Below, piece after piece: positions 8,704-17,111 of a stretch of DNA of 64,000 nt. The stretch is from positions 5,580,001-5,644,000 of the forward strand of contig NZ_CP109460.1 in assembly GCF_036227565.1 (NCBI RefSeq), written 5' to 3'. Both the position numbers and the translations under genes were made by a program. The stretch is from Streptomyces sp. NBC_01454. GTDB taxonomy: Bacteria; Actinomycetota; Actinomycetes; Streptomycetales; Streptomycetaceae. Numbering within the stretch: position 1 is the first letter of the stretch; every line of letters begins with the position of its first letter. The notes beneath the pieces were generated by a model, which saw only the letters and a list, made by a program, of their open reading frames with translations, made no database searches and was not told the DNA's origin.

Positions 8704-9654
8704 ATGGAGCCCAACGGCAGCGACCGGGCGCCGGCCCGGTACGAACCGGGCGAAGGCTGTGTGACCAGGCTGGTCAGGGTGCCGGTGCGGATCGTGGTGC
8801 TGGTGCTCGTGGTGCCGGTGCGACTGGTCTGGGAAGTGCTGACCGCGGTGGGCAGGACCGTCCACCGGGCCGTGCTGCGTCCCCTCGGCCGCGGCCTGGC
8901 CCGGCTCTGGCACACCCTGGTCGTGCGTCCGCTGGCCTGGGCCTGGCGCACCCTCGTCGTCACCCCGCTCACCTGGCTCTGGCGCACCCTCGTCGTCGCG
9001 CCCGCGGCCTGGTTGTGGCGGTGGGTGCTGGCGCCGGCGGGCCGGGGGATCGGAGCGGTCGTGGTGTGGCTGGTGCGGTGGCTGGTCGTGGTGCCCGCCC
9101 GGTGGCTTCACACATATGTGCTGAGCCCGCTCGGGCGCGGGACCGCCTGGCTGGTGCGGGGCGTCGGGGCGGTGCTCGGCGGACTCGTCCGGTGGACCGT
9201 GATCGTGCCGGCGGTCGCCCTGTGGCGCTACGTCCTCGGCCCGGCCGGACGGCTGCTGGCCGCCGTGGTGACCGTGCTCGTCCGGGAGACCGGGGCGGCG
9301 CTGGGGCACTGCTGGCGGGCCGCCGGGATCCTTTCCCGGGCCCTTGGCCGGTTCCTGGGCGCGGTGCTGCGGTGGACCGTCGTCGAACCGGTGCGCCGGG
9401 TCTACCGCAGCGTGCTCACGCCGGTGGGACACGTGATCCGGGACGGCCTGTGGCGGCCGGTCCGGCAGGCGCTGCGGACCGCGCGCGAGACGGTGCGCCA
9501 GACCCGGCGGGAGGTCCGGCGGACCCTGTTCGGGGCGCCCCGCGAGCCGCGGCCGGCGAGAGCCGTGGTGCCCCGGCGGGAACCAGCGGGTTCCAGGACA
9601 CGTACTCTAGGTAAGAAGTCCGGGCGCGACGTGTCCCCGCCCGCGCGGGGCTGA
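8704..9654 (+). CDS. Repetitive Trp/Arg/Val-rich putative membrane protein
   Basis: A 316-aa protein of unknown function that I do not recognise as a named family. After a short acidic N-terminus it consists of about ten degenerate repeats of 15-30 residues, each a hydrophobic Val/Leu/Ala run flanked by Trp and Arg with a Pro (LVVRPLAW, LVVTPLTWLW, LVVAPAAWLW, VVVPARWL, VIVPAVALW, VVEPVRRVY). The last 70 residues are strongly basic. The pattern suggests a series of short amphipathic or re-entrant membrane helices with a positively charged face. ATG 8704 follows a good ribosome site (GGGGGAGAG). It may be co-transcribed with the GNAT gene upstream. Confidence 0.75.
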   Translation: MEPNGSDRAPARYEPGEGCVTRLVRVPVRIVVLVLVVPVRLVWEVLTAVGRTVHRAVLRPLGRGLARLWHTLVVRPLAWAWRTLVVTPLTWLWRTLVVAPAAWLWRWVLAPAGRGIGAVVVWLVRWLVVVPARWLHTYVLSPLGRGTAWLVRGVGAVLGGLVRWTVIVPAVALWRYVLGPAGRLLAAVVTVLVRETGAALGHCWRAAGILSRALGRFLGAVLRWTVVEPVRRVYRSVLTPVGHVIRDGLWRPVRQALRTARETVRQTRREVRRTLFGAPREPRPARAVVPRREPAGSRTRTLGKKSGRDVSPPARG

Positions 9655-9747
9655 TCCGGACCGGGCGACGCCGGACGGCGTCCTCCGGGCCGTCCCCGTG
9701 CCTGCGGGGTGGCATCCGGCAGCGCCCTCACACAAGGAGAAGTAACA

Positions 9748-10590
9748 CTGGGCAAGCGACAGCCCGAAGGCCCGCCGCCCGCACCGGCGGTGCAGCGCAT
9801 CCGACTGCGCTACACCAAGCGCGGCCGCCTCCGGTTCACCAGCCACCGCGACTTCCAGCGCGCTTTCGAGCGGGCGCTGCGCCGCGCCGAGGTCCCCATG
9901 GCCTATTCGGCGGGCTTCACCCCGCACCCCAAGGTGTCGTACGCCAACGCCGCCCCCACCGGCACGGGCAGCGAGGCCGAGTATCTGGAAATCCAGCTCG
10001 CCGAGCACCGCGATCCGGACATGCTCCGCGAACTGCTCGACACCTCGCTGCCGGACGGGCTCGATGTGATCGACGCCGTCGAGGCGCACACCTCAGGCCT
10101 GGCCGACCGGCTGGAGGCCTCGGTGTGGGAGATCCGGCTCGAGGGAGTCGGGGCCGAGGAGGCCGGGCACGCCGTCGAGGCGTTCCTCGCCGCCGAAGAG
10201 GTGCAGGTCGAGCGCCGTACGAAGAACGGCATGCGGACCTTTGACGCACGAGGCGCGGTGACGCGTCTGGAGGCCACCGGTTGCCCGGGCGATAGGCCCG
10301 ACGGCAAAGCCTGTGCGATACTGCGGCTGGTTGTTCGGCATCTGACACCTGCCGTTCGACCCGACGACGTCCTGTCCGGCCTCCGAGCTACGGCCGACCT
10401 GGCGCCGCCGGTCCCCGCTGCGGTGACCAGGCTGGCGCAGGGGCTGCTCGATGAGGAGACCGGCGCGGTGACTGACCCGCTAGCGCCCGACCGCGACGCT
10501 GCCACGGCCGCCCCACCCACGGCCGCCGGGCTGAGTGCCGCGAAGGCGACGAGTGGGGTCTCCCCGGCAGCCGGGGAAGGTACTGCGTAG
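9748..10590 (+). CDS. Radical SAM-associated protein, DUF2344/TIGR03936
   Basis: 280-aa DUF2344 protein, recognised by LRYTKRGRLRFTSHRDFQRAFERALRR, which runs from about residue 17 to 43, and by YSAGFTPHPKVSYA. It is the usual partner of the B12-binding radical SAM protein encoded at 6084. The only well-placed ribosome site (AAGGAG at 9734-9739) points to CTG at 9748, giving the product (M)GKRQPEGPPP. An upstream in-frame ATG at 9709 would add 13 residues but has no ribosome site, and those residues include the AAGGAG itself as coding sequence. I therefore favour a CTG start but cannot exclude 9709. RNase E/G lies 220 bases downstream. Confidence 0.85.
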   Translation: MGKRQPEGPPPAPAVQRIRLRYTKRGRLRFTSHRDFQRAFERALRRAEVPMAYSAGFTPHPKVSYANAAPTGTGSEAEYLEIQLAEHRDPDMLRELLDTSLPDGLDVIDAVEAHTSGLADRLEASVWEIRLEGVGAEEAGHAVEAFLAAEEVQVERRTKNGMRTFDARGAVTRLEATGCPGDRPDGKACAILRLVVRHLTPAVRPDDVLSGLRATADLAPPVPAAVTRLAQGLLDEETGAVTDPLAPDRDAATAAPPTAAGLSAAKATSGVSPAAGEGTA

Positions 10591-10810
10591 GACCGCCGTC
10601 GTCGCGTCGCCGATCAGCCAGGGAGCCACCCCGGTCCGGCAGACGCACTGACCAGGAGACTTTCGCCGGTCCCCGCCCTAAGGGAGCCGGCGAGCGAGAC
10701 GACAGCTCCCGTGCGGCGCCCACGCCCCGGACAGCGGGACCGCGCTCATCACGCGGACCGCGACCGGAATCAGGCGCGGCGCCCGGGAGCGTGACGGGAG
10801 AACCGCCCGC

Positions 10811-13800
10811 ATGCTCGAGCCCATTGAGCCCACCGATTCCACGCATTCCCGGAACGGTGGCGCCGACGACAACCATTCACCCAGCGACACCCTGCCGCCC
10901 CGGCGCCGTGCCGCTTCCCGGCCGGCCGGCCCGCCCAAGGGCGCCGGCGCCGCGGAAGCCGCAGTGGTGAGCACCGCTTCCGACGGGCCCGGTGCGGCCC
11001 TCGCCGAGGAGAGCACCGCCTCCGCGGTCACCAGCGGCGACGAGGCCAAGCCCGCCCGTACCCGCCGCCGGGCGACCCGTAAGGTCACCTCCCCGTCCGG
11101 CGCCCCGAAGCCGGCCTCCGGCGAGCCCGCCGCGGCCCCGGCCGAACCGGCCGCCGCCGAAGCCCCCGCCGCCGAGACGCCCGCCGAGGCGCCGCAGGCC
11201 GAGGAGGCGCCGCGCCGCCGTCGCCGGGCCACCCGCAAGGTCACCGCCCCCGCCGGCACCCCGCAGAGCGAGGCCGCAGCGGAGCCGGCGGCCGCGACCG
11301 CGCCCGCACCCGCTGAGGCCGCGCCCGCCGAGAGCACCGCTCCGGCCGCCGCCCAGGAGGCCGAGGAGGAGGCGCCGCGCCGTAGCCGCCGCCGCGCCAC
11401 CCGTAAGGCCACCGCGCCGGCCGGCGCCCCGCAGCAGGACACCGCCGACGAGGCCGCCGTGCCCGCCGAGAGCGCCGCCCCGGCCGCCGCGGAGGCGGCC
11501 CCCGCGCCCGCCGAGGACGCCGCACCGGCCCGTACCCGCCGCCGGGCGACCCGTAAGGTCACCGCCCCCGCGGGCGCCCCGGAGCCGGCCGAGGAGGCCG
11601 AGGCGCCGCAGACCGCGCAGGCACCGGCCGCCGCGGCCGAGACCCCCGAGACCCCCCGCCGGGGGCGGGCCCGCCGCCGTGGCGAGCGCGCCGCCGAGCC
11701 GGCCGCCGCCCCGCAGCCCGCCGAGGAGGCCGCTCAGCCCGCGGCGGAGGCACCGCAGCGCGGCCGCCGCCGGGCCCAGCGCCCGCCGACCGCCGTCTTC
11801 CAGGCGCCGGTCTTCACCGAGCCGATGTTCCAGACGCCGGAGAGCGCGGCCGCCGCCCATGCCGCGGCCCGTCAGGAAGAGGCCGCCCCCGCCCCGGCCG
11901 TCGAGGAGCAGCCCGCCGGGTCGCGCCGCCGTCGCCGCAGGGGTGCCCCGGCCGAGGCCGAGCAGCCCGAGCAGGTGGCCGCCGCCCCGACCGAGGAGCC
12001 GCAGGCCCAGGCCCAGCCCCGGACAGAGGCAGCCGCCGAGCCGGAGGACGAGGAGGCCGAGGGCGCGCACGACGAGGACGAGTCCGCGGACCGTCCCTCC
12101 CGCCGTCGCCGCCGTGGTGGCCGCCGTCGCCGTCGCGGGGAGACCGCCGAGGGCGCCGAGGAGCAGTCCGCCGACGAGCGGGACAGCGCGGAGGCACTGT
12201 CCGAGGAGGACGAGGAGGCCGAGGAGCAGGCCGCCGAGCAGCCCGAGGAGCAGTACGAGGCCGACGAGCAGGGCGGCGGCTCCAGCAGCAGCCGCCGTCG
12301 CCGCCGCCGGCGTCGTCGCACCGGTGACGCCGCCGAGGCCGAGGCCACCGGCGCCGACGACCCGGAGCGCACGGTCGTCAAGGTCCGCGAGCCCCGCAAG
12401 AAGGACGAGAGCACCAGCGCCGACGAGGTGCAGTCGATCAAGGGGTCGACGCGTCTGGAGGCCAAGAAGCAGCGCCGCCGTGAGGGGCGCGAGCAGGGCC
12501 GCCGCCGGGTGCCGATCATCACCGAGGCGGAGTTCCTCGCCCGCCGCGAGGCCGTCGAGCGGGTGATGGTCGTCCGCCAGAGCGGCGAGCGCACCCAGAT
12601 CGGCGTCCTTGAGGACAACGTGCTCGTGGAGCACTTCGTCAACAAGGAGCAGGCGACCTCGTACGTCGGCAACGTCTACCTCGGCAAGGTGCAGAACGTC
12701 CTGCCGTCGATGGAGGCCGCCTTCGTCGACATCGGCAAGGGCCGCAACGCGGTGCTGTACGCCGGTGAGGTCAACTTCGAGGCGCTGGGCATGGCCAACG
12801 GCCCGCGCCGTATCGAGTCCGCGCTGAAGTCCGGTCAGTCGGTGCTGGTGCAGGTCACCAAGGACCCGATCGGTCACAAGGGCGCCCGGCTCACCAGCCA
12901 GGTCTCGCTGCCCGGCCGCTACCTGGTGTACGTGCCCGAGGGCTCGATGACCGGTATCAGCCGCAAGCTCCCGGACACCGAGCGTTCGCGGCTGAAGCAG
13001 ATCCTCAAGAAGATCGTCCCCGAGGACGCGGGCGTCATCGTCCGCACCGCCGCGGAGGGCGCGAGCGAGGACGAGCTGGCGCGCGACGTCCAGCGGCTGC
13101 AGGCGCAGTGGGAAGAGATCCAGAAGAAGGCCAAGAGCAACAGCGCCAGCGCGCCGACGCTGCTCTACGGCGAGCCGGACATGACCGTCCGGGTCGTCCG
13201 CGACATCTTCAACGAGGACTTCTCCAAGGTCATCGTCAGCGGTGACGAGGCCTGGCAGACCATCCACGGCTATGTCGCGCACGTCGCCCCGGACCTCACC
13301 GACCGGCTGCAGAAGTGGACGTCGGACGTCGATGTCTTCGCGACGTACCGCATCGACGAGCAGTTGATGAAGGCGCTGGACCGCAAGGTCTGGCTGCCCA
13401 GCGGCGGTTCGCTGGTGATCGACCGGACCGAGGCCATGATCGTGGTCGACGTCAACACCGGTAAGTTCACCGGCCAGGGCGGCAACCTCGAGGAGACGGT
13501 CACCAGGAACAACCTGGAGGCGGCCGAGGAGATCGTGCGTCAGCTGCGGCTGCGCGACCTCGGCGGCATCATCGTGATCGACTTCATCGACATGGTGCTG
13601 GAGTCCAACCGGGACCTGGTGCTGCGGCGCCTGCTGGAGTGCCTCGGCCGGGACCGCACCAAGCACCAGGTCGCCGAGGTCACCTCGCTCGGCCTGGTCC
13701 AGATGACCCGCAAGCGGGTCGGCCAGGGCCTGCTGGAGTCCTTCTCCGAGTCGTGTGTGCACTGCAACGGCCGCGGCGTCATCGTCCACATGGACCAGCC

Positions 13801-14587
13801 GACGGTGGCCGGCGGCGGTGGCAAGCGCAAGAAGAAGGGCAAGGGTGCCCAGCCCGAGCCGCACGTCCACGAGGCGGCCGAGCCGACCCCGGACGAGAGC
13901 GAGCCGGAGCTGGAGCCGGTTGCCGTGACGGAGGCCGAGCTGCAGCCCGCGGTGGCCGAGGCCGACGAGTGGTTCGGCAGCCCGGCCGAGGCCGAGGCGG
14001 CCGCCGGTCGCCGTGGCCGTCGCCGGGCGAGCCGGAAGGCGTCCGCTCCGGCGGGTGCCCCCAGGGCCGCCGCCGAGGAGACCGCCGCGATCGTGCTGCC
14101 GGCCGAGCCGGTGGCCGCACCCGAGCCGGCGAAGGCCCCGGAGCCGGTCGCCGAGGCGCCCGCCCCGGAGCCCGCACCGGCCCGTCCGCGCCGCCGGGCG
14201 ACCCGTAAGGCGACCGCTCCGGCGGGTTCGCCGGAGGTCACCGACGACTCCGCGGCGACCGTGGTCATCACCGCACCCGCGGCGGAGCCGGCCCCGGCCG
14301 AGCCCGCCGAGGCGGCTGCCGCTGACGAGGCGGAGGCGGCGCCCGCCGCCAAGAAGACCGCGAAGAAGGCGGCGGCGAAGAAGACCACCGCCAAGAAGAC
14401 CGCGGCGAAGAAGACCACGGCCAAGAAGACGGTGGCGAAGAAGACCACCACCGCCAAGAAGGCCACGGCGAAGAAGACCACCACGAAGAAGGCGACGACC
14501 AAGAAGGCGGCAGCCAAGAAGACCGCGGCCGCCGAGCAGGCCCCGGTGGCAGTGGTGTCGGCGGTGTCGGCTTCCGCGGAGGACTGA
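10811..14587 (+). CDS. rne: RNase E/G family endoribonuclease, with long basic repeat arms
   Basis: 1258-aa endoribonuclease for mRNA decay and rRNA/tRNA processing. The catalytic core occupies about residues 565-1000. It contains an S1 RNA-binding domain (YVGNVYLGKVQNVLPSMEAAF), the DNase I-like active-site region with VDVNTGKFTGQGG (about 880) and IVIDFIDM (about 922), and a Zn-link CVHC (about 983). The arms are the actinobacterial kind. The N-terminal arm is about 560 residues of Ala/Glu/Pro-rich sequence with four copies of a basic motif RRRATRK[VA]T; the C-terminal arm has two more copies and ends in a histone H1-like Lys/Ala/Thr tail (repeated AKKT). These arms probably bind RNA and scaffold PNPase or helicase partners, by analogy. 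The 220 bases upstream hold no gene and probably form a structured 5' UTR. Confidence 0.95.
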   Translation: MLEPIEPTDSTHSRNGGADDNHSPSDTLPPRRRAASRPAGPPKGAGAAEAAVVSTASDGPGAALAEESTASAVTSGDEAKPARTRRRATRKVTSPSGAPKPASGEPAAAPAEPAAAEAPAAETPAEAPQAEEAPRRRRRATRKVTAPAGTPQSEAAAEPAAATAPAPAEAAPAESTAPAAAQEAEEEAPRRSRRRATRKATAPAGAPQQDTADEAAVPAESAAPAAAEAAPAPAEDAAPARTRRRATRKVTAPAGAPEPAEEAEAPQTAQAPAAAAETPETPRRGRARRRGERAAEPAAAPQPAEEAAQPAAEAPQRGRRRAQRPPTAVFQAPVFTEPMFQTPESAAAAHAAARQEEAAPAPAVEEQPAGSRRRRRRGAPAEAEQPEQVAAAPTEEPQAQAQPRTEAAAEPEDEEAEGAHDEDESADRPSRRRRRGGRRRRRGETAEGAEEQSADERDSAEALSEEDEEAEEQAAEQPEEQYEADEQGGGSSSSRRRRRRRRRTGDAAEAEATGADDPERTVVKVREPRKKDESTSADEVQSIKGSTRLEAKKQRRREGREQGRRRVPIITEAEFLARREAVERVMVVRQSGERTQIGVLEDNVLVEHFVNKEQATSYVGNVYLGKVQNVLPSMEAAFVDIGKGRNAVLYAGEVNFEALGMANGPRRIESALKSGQSVLVQVTKDPIGHKGARLTSQVSLPGRYLVYVPEGSMTGISRKLPDTERSRLKQILKKIVPEDAGVIVRTAAEGASEDELARDVQRLQAQWEEIQKKAKSNSASAPTLLYGEPDMTVRVVRDIFNEDFSKVIVSGDEAWQTIHGYVAHVAPDLTDRLQKWTSDVDVFATYRIDEQLMKALDRKVWLPSGGSLVIDRTEAMIVVDVNTGKFTGQGGNLEETVTRNNLEAAEEIVRQLRLRDLGGIIVIDFIDMVLESNRDLVLRRLLECLGRDRTKHQVAEVTSLGLVQMTRKRVGQGLLESFSESCVHCNGRGVIVHMDQPTVAGGGGKRKKKGKGAQPEPHVHEAAEPTPDESEPELEPVAVTEAELQPAVAEADEWFGSPAEAEAAAGRRGRRRASRKASAPAGAPRAAAEETAAIVLPAEPVAAPEPAKAPEPVAEAPAPEPAPARPRRRATRKATAPAGSPEVTDDSAATVVITAPAAEPAPAEPAEAAAADEAEAAPAAKKTAKKAAAKKTTAKKTAAKKTTAKKTVAKKTTTAKKATAKKTTTKKATTKKAAAKKTAAAEQAPVAVVSAVSASAED

Positions 14588-14596
14588 GCGGCCCGC

Positions 14597-14622
14597 GCCC
14601 CGGACCGTCCGCGGTCCGGGGC
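14597..14622 (+). terminator. Terminator of the RNase E/G gene
   Basis: A perfect 11-bp stem (GCCCCGGACCG with CGGTCCGGGGC) and a TCCG tetraloop, ten bases after the stop codon, immediately before the rplU promoter. Confidence 0.75.
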
Positions 14623-14626
14623 CGGT

Positions 14627-14655
14627 TTGACCCCCAGGTCAAGGCCCCGTAACCT
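14627..14655 (+). promoter_or_regulatory. rplU-rpmA promoter with overlapping palindromes
   Basis: TTGACC at 14627-14632 and TAACCT at 14650-14655 are separated by exactly 17 bases, an almost ideal housekeeping-sigma promoter. The sequence also holds two competing perfect inverted repeats. TTGACC pairs with GGTCAA (14637-14642), and GGTCAAGG (14637-14644) pairs with CCTTGACC (14653-14660), so the middle copy can pair either way. Whether these bind a regulator or merely recycle promoter-like sequence cannot be told by eye. Confidence 0.7.
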
Positions 14656-14660
14656 TGACC

Positions 14661-14810
14661 GTCGGTGTCTGTGACACCAAACCCCTGAGCACACACCTCT
14701 CGGTCCGCCGAGGGAGGCCGCTCGTCCACTCGGATTTCACGGGCCCCATCCCGAGCCCGTGTGAGCGGCTGGCATCAGAGGATCCGATTCCTAGCGAGAG
14801 AGAGTTCCGC
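14661..14810 (+). promoter_or_regulatory. rplU 5' leader with hairpins
   Basis: About 150 untranslated bases precede rplU. They can form GGTGTC/GACACC (14664-14678) and ACGGGC/GCCCGT around the stretch near 14740-14760. A leader of this length before a ribosomal protein gene is compatible with autogenous control by L21 or L27, but I do not recognise a described leader family. Confidence 0.35.
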
Positions 14811-15131
14811 GTGTACGCGATCGTGCGCACCGGCGGACGCCAGCAGAAGGTTTCTGTCGGCGACGTCATCGAGGTTGACCGCATTTCCACCAGCAAGGTC
14901 GGCGAAACCGTCGAACTCTCGACGCTGCTGGTTGTCGACGGCGACTCGGTCACCAGTGACCCGTGGGTCCTGGCCGGCGTGAAGGTCCAGGGCGAGGTCG
15001 TCGACCACCACAAGGGCGACAAGATCCGGATCCAGAAGTACAAGAACAAGACCGGTTACAAGAAGCGGATCGGCCACCGCCAGCTCCACACGGCGCTGAA
15101 GATCACCGGCATCGACGCTCCGGCGAAGTAA
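14811..15131 (+). CDS. rplU: 50S ribosomal protein L21
   Basis: 106-aa L21, which binds 23S rRNA in the large subunit. Conserved blocks seen are [14 protein letters not shown] at the start, [33 protein letters not shown] and the final TGIDA. The GTG start at 14811 is fixed by this N-terminus, with a purine-rich ribosome site (GAGAGAGAG) just upstream. It forms an operon with rpmA, which starts 14 bases after the stop, and is driven by the strong promoter at 14627. Confidence 0.97.
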   Translation: MYAIVRTGGRQQKVSVGDVIEVDRISTSKVGETVELSTLLVVDGDSVTSDPWVLAGVKVQGEVVDHHKGDKIRIQKYKNKTGYKKRIGHRQLHTALKITGIDAPAK

Positions 15132-15145
15132 GGGACTGAGGAGAC

Positions 15146-15403
15146 ATGGCACATAAGAAGGGCGCATCGTCCACTCGGAACGGTCGCGATTCCAATGCTC
15201 AGCGGCTCGGCGTGAAGCGCTTCGGCGGTCAGGCCGTCCTCGCCGGTGAGATCCTGGTCCGCCAGCGTGGCACCCACTTCCACCCGGGCACGGGCGTCGG
15301 CCGCGGCGGCGACGACACCCTGTTCGCCCTTGCGGAAGGCGCGGTGCAGTTCGGCACCCACCGTGGCCGCAAGGTCGTGAACATCGTTCCGGTCGCCGAG
15401 TAA
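15146..15403 (+). CDS. rpmA: 50S ribosomal protein L27
   Basis: 85-aa L27, located near the peptidyl-transferase centre. It begins [17 protein letters not shown] and contains [20 protein letters not shown], both typical. There is no N-terminal extension, so no Prp-type cleavage is needed. The ribosome site AGGAGA lies 6 bases before the ATG. It is followed by a strong terminator, so rplU-rpmA form a closed transcription unit separate from obg. Confidence 0.98.
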   Translation: MAHKKGASSTRNGRDSNAQRLGVKRFGGQAVLAGEILVRQRGTHFHPGTGVGRGGDDTLFALAEGAVQFGTHRGRKVVNIVPVAE

Positions 15404-15447
15404 TCACCGGCCCGGCCGAGCGATAGCTCAGCATCAGTACCACTCAG

Positions 15448-15492
15448 GGGCGGACCGCCTTTTCCCGCGAGAGCGGGAAGGCCGGTCCGCCC
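15448..15492 (+). terminator. Terminator of rplU-rpmA
   Basis: Long hairpin: GGGCGGACC pairs with GGTCCGCCC, then GCCT/AGGC and CCCGC/GCGGG on the inside with a small bulge and a GAGA-type loop. It lies 45 bases after the rpmA stop. Confidence 0.85.
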
Positions 15493-15501
15493 TTGCGTGT
15501 T

Positions 15502-15545
15502 AGTACAGAGACATCAGCGCAGTACAGCGACATAACCGTAGTTAT
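15502..15545 (+). promoter_or_regulatory. Direct repeats and palindrome before obg
   Basis: Two 13-base direct repeats, AGTACAGaGACAT (15502-15514) and AGTACAGcGACAT (15521-15533), are 19 bases apart. The second runs into a perfect inverted repeat ATAAC-cgta-GTTAT (15532-15545), three bases before the obg ribosome site GGAGG. The sequence is markedly more AT-rich than its surroundings. This is a plausible promoter/operator region for obg; the bound factor is unknown. Confidence 0.5.
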
Positions 15546-15562
15546 CTGGAGGCACCCCCACC

Positions 15563-16999
15563 ATGACCACCTTCGTGGACCGCGTCGAGCTGCACGTCGC
15601 CGCGGGTAACGGAGGCCACGGCGTGGCCTCCGTGATGCGGGAGAAGTTCAAGCCGTTGGGCGGCCCGGACGGCGGCAACGGCGGCCGCGGCGGCGATGTG
15701 ATCCTGGTCGTCGACCAGGACGTCACCACGCTTCTCGAATACCACCACCACCCGCACCGCAAGGCCACCAACGGCCAGCCGGGCGCGGGCGACAACCGCT
15801 CCGGCAAGAACGGCCAGGACCTGGTCCTGCCGGTCCCCGACGGCACCGTCATCCTGGACCGCGAGGGCAATGTGCTCGCCGACCTCGTCGGCCAGGGCAC
15901 CACCTTCGTCGCCGGCCAGGGCGGCCGCGGTGGCCTCGGCAACGCCGCGCTGGCTTCCGCCCGCCGTAAGGCCCCCGGTTTCGCGCTGCTCGGTGTGCCC
16001 GGCGAGGCCCGCGACATCGTGCTGGAGCTCAAGACCGTCGCGGACGTCGCGCTGGTCGGCTACCCGAGCGCCGGCAAGTCCTCGCTGATCTCGGTACTCT
16101 CCGCCGCCAAGCCCAAGATCGCCGACTACCCCTTCACCACCCTGGTGCCCAACCTCGGTGTGGTGACGGCCGGTTCGACCGTCTACACGATCGCGGACGT
16201 CCCCGGCCTGATCCCCGGCGCGAGCCAGGGCAAGGGCCTGGGCCTGGAGTTCCTGCGGCACGTCGAGCGCTGCGAGGTGCTCGTCCACGTCCTGGACACC
16301 GCGACCCTGGAGGCTGACCGTGACCCGGTCTCCGACCTCGACATGATCGAGGAAGAGCTCAAGCAGTACGGCGGCCTGGACAACCGGCCCCGGATGGTCG
16401 TCCTCAACAAGATCGACGTCCCGGACGGCAAGGACCTCGCCGACATCATCCGCCCCGACCTGGAAGAGCGTGGCTACCACGTCTACGAGGTCTCCGCGGT
16501 CGCCCATATGGGCCTGAAGGAGCTGTCCTTCGCGCTCGCCGACGTCGTCTCCAAGGCCCGTGCGGCAAGGCCCGTACAGGAATCCACCCGTATCGTCATC
16601 CGGCCCCAGGCCGTGGACGACGCCGGCTTCACGGTCACGGAGGAGGGCGAGAACTTCTTCCGCGTGCGCGGCGAGAAGCCCGAGCGCTGGGTCCGGCAGA
16701 CCGACTTCACCAACGACGAGGCCGTCGGCTACCTCGCCGACCGCCTCAGCCGTCTGGGTGTCGAGGACGCGCTGCGCAAGACGGGCGCGCACGCGGGCGA
16801 CGGCATCGCCATCGGCCCCGAGGACAACGCCGTCGTCTTCGACTGGGAGCCGATGATGGCGGCCGGCGCGGAGATGCTGGGCCGGCGTGGTGAGGACCAC
16901 CGGATGGAGGCGCCCCGTCCGGCCGCGCAGCGCCGCAGGGACCGGGACGAGGCGCGGGACGAGGCCGACGAGGAGTACAAGGGCTTCAAGCCCTTCTGA
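15563..16999 (+). CDS. obg: GTPase Obg
   Basis: 478-aa essential GTPase of large-subunit ribosome assembly, also linked to differentiation in Streptomyces. It has three domains. The Gly-rich OBG fold (residues 1-160) has [13 protein letters not shown] and GGRGGLGN. The G domain has P-loop GYPSAGKSS (about 166-174), switch II DVPGLI and NKID. The C-terminal OCT domain (about 345-425) is followed by an Arg/Asp-rich tail ending GFKPF. The ATG at 15563 follows GGAGG. The gene ends in a bidirectional terminator shared with the convergent glycopolymer gene. Confidence 0.97.
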   Translation: MTTFVDRVELHVAAGNGGHGVASVMREKFKPLGGPDGGNGGRGGDVILVVDQDVTTLLEYHHHPHRKATNGQPGAGDNRSGKNGQDLVLPVPDGTVILDREGNVLADLVGQGTTFVAGQGGRGGLGNAALASARRKAPGFALLGVPGEARDIVLELKTVADVALVGYPSAGKSSLISVLSAAKPKIADYPFTTLVPNLGVVTAGSTVYTIADVPGLIPGASQGKGLGLEFLRHVERCEVLVHVLDTATLEADRDPVSDLDMIEEELKQYGGLDNRPRMVVLNKIDVPDGKDLADIIRPDLEERGYHVYEVSAVAHMGLKELSFALADVVSKARAARPVQESTRIVIRPQAVDDAGFTVTEEGENFFRVRGEKPERWVRQTDFTNDEAVGYLADRLSRLGVEDALRKTGAHAGDGIAIGPEDNAVVFDWEPMMAAGAEMLGRRGEDHRMEAPRPAAQRRRDRDEARDEADEEYKGFKPF

Positions 17000-17029
17000 C
17001 GGTCCGTCTGGCGGTCCGCTGCACCGCAG

Positions 17030-17076
17030 AACGGCGAAGGCCCCCGGGAGTTCTCCTCCCGGGGGCCTTCCCCGTT
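17030..17076. terminator. Bidirectional terminator between obg and the TagF-like gene
   Basis: A perfect 15-bp stem (GAAGGCCCCCGGGAG with its complement) and a TTCTC loop, extended by five more pairs (AACGG/CCGTT) after one mismatch. T-rich bases follow on the plus strand. It lies between two convergent genes and should serve both. Confidence 0.85.
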
Positions 17077-17111
17077 CTTCTGCACCGAGGCCGTGAGCGG
17101 CCCGCTGCGGC

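Noticed and set aside
10877..13870. A 997-codon open frame opposite RNase E/G
   Set aside because: Leu/Gly/Arg-rich nonsense composition mirroring the Ala/Glu/Arg repeats of the real gene; no start signal.
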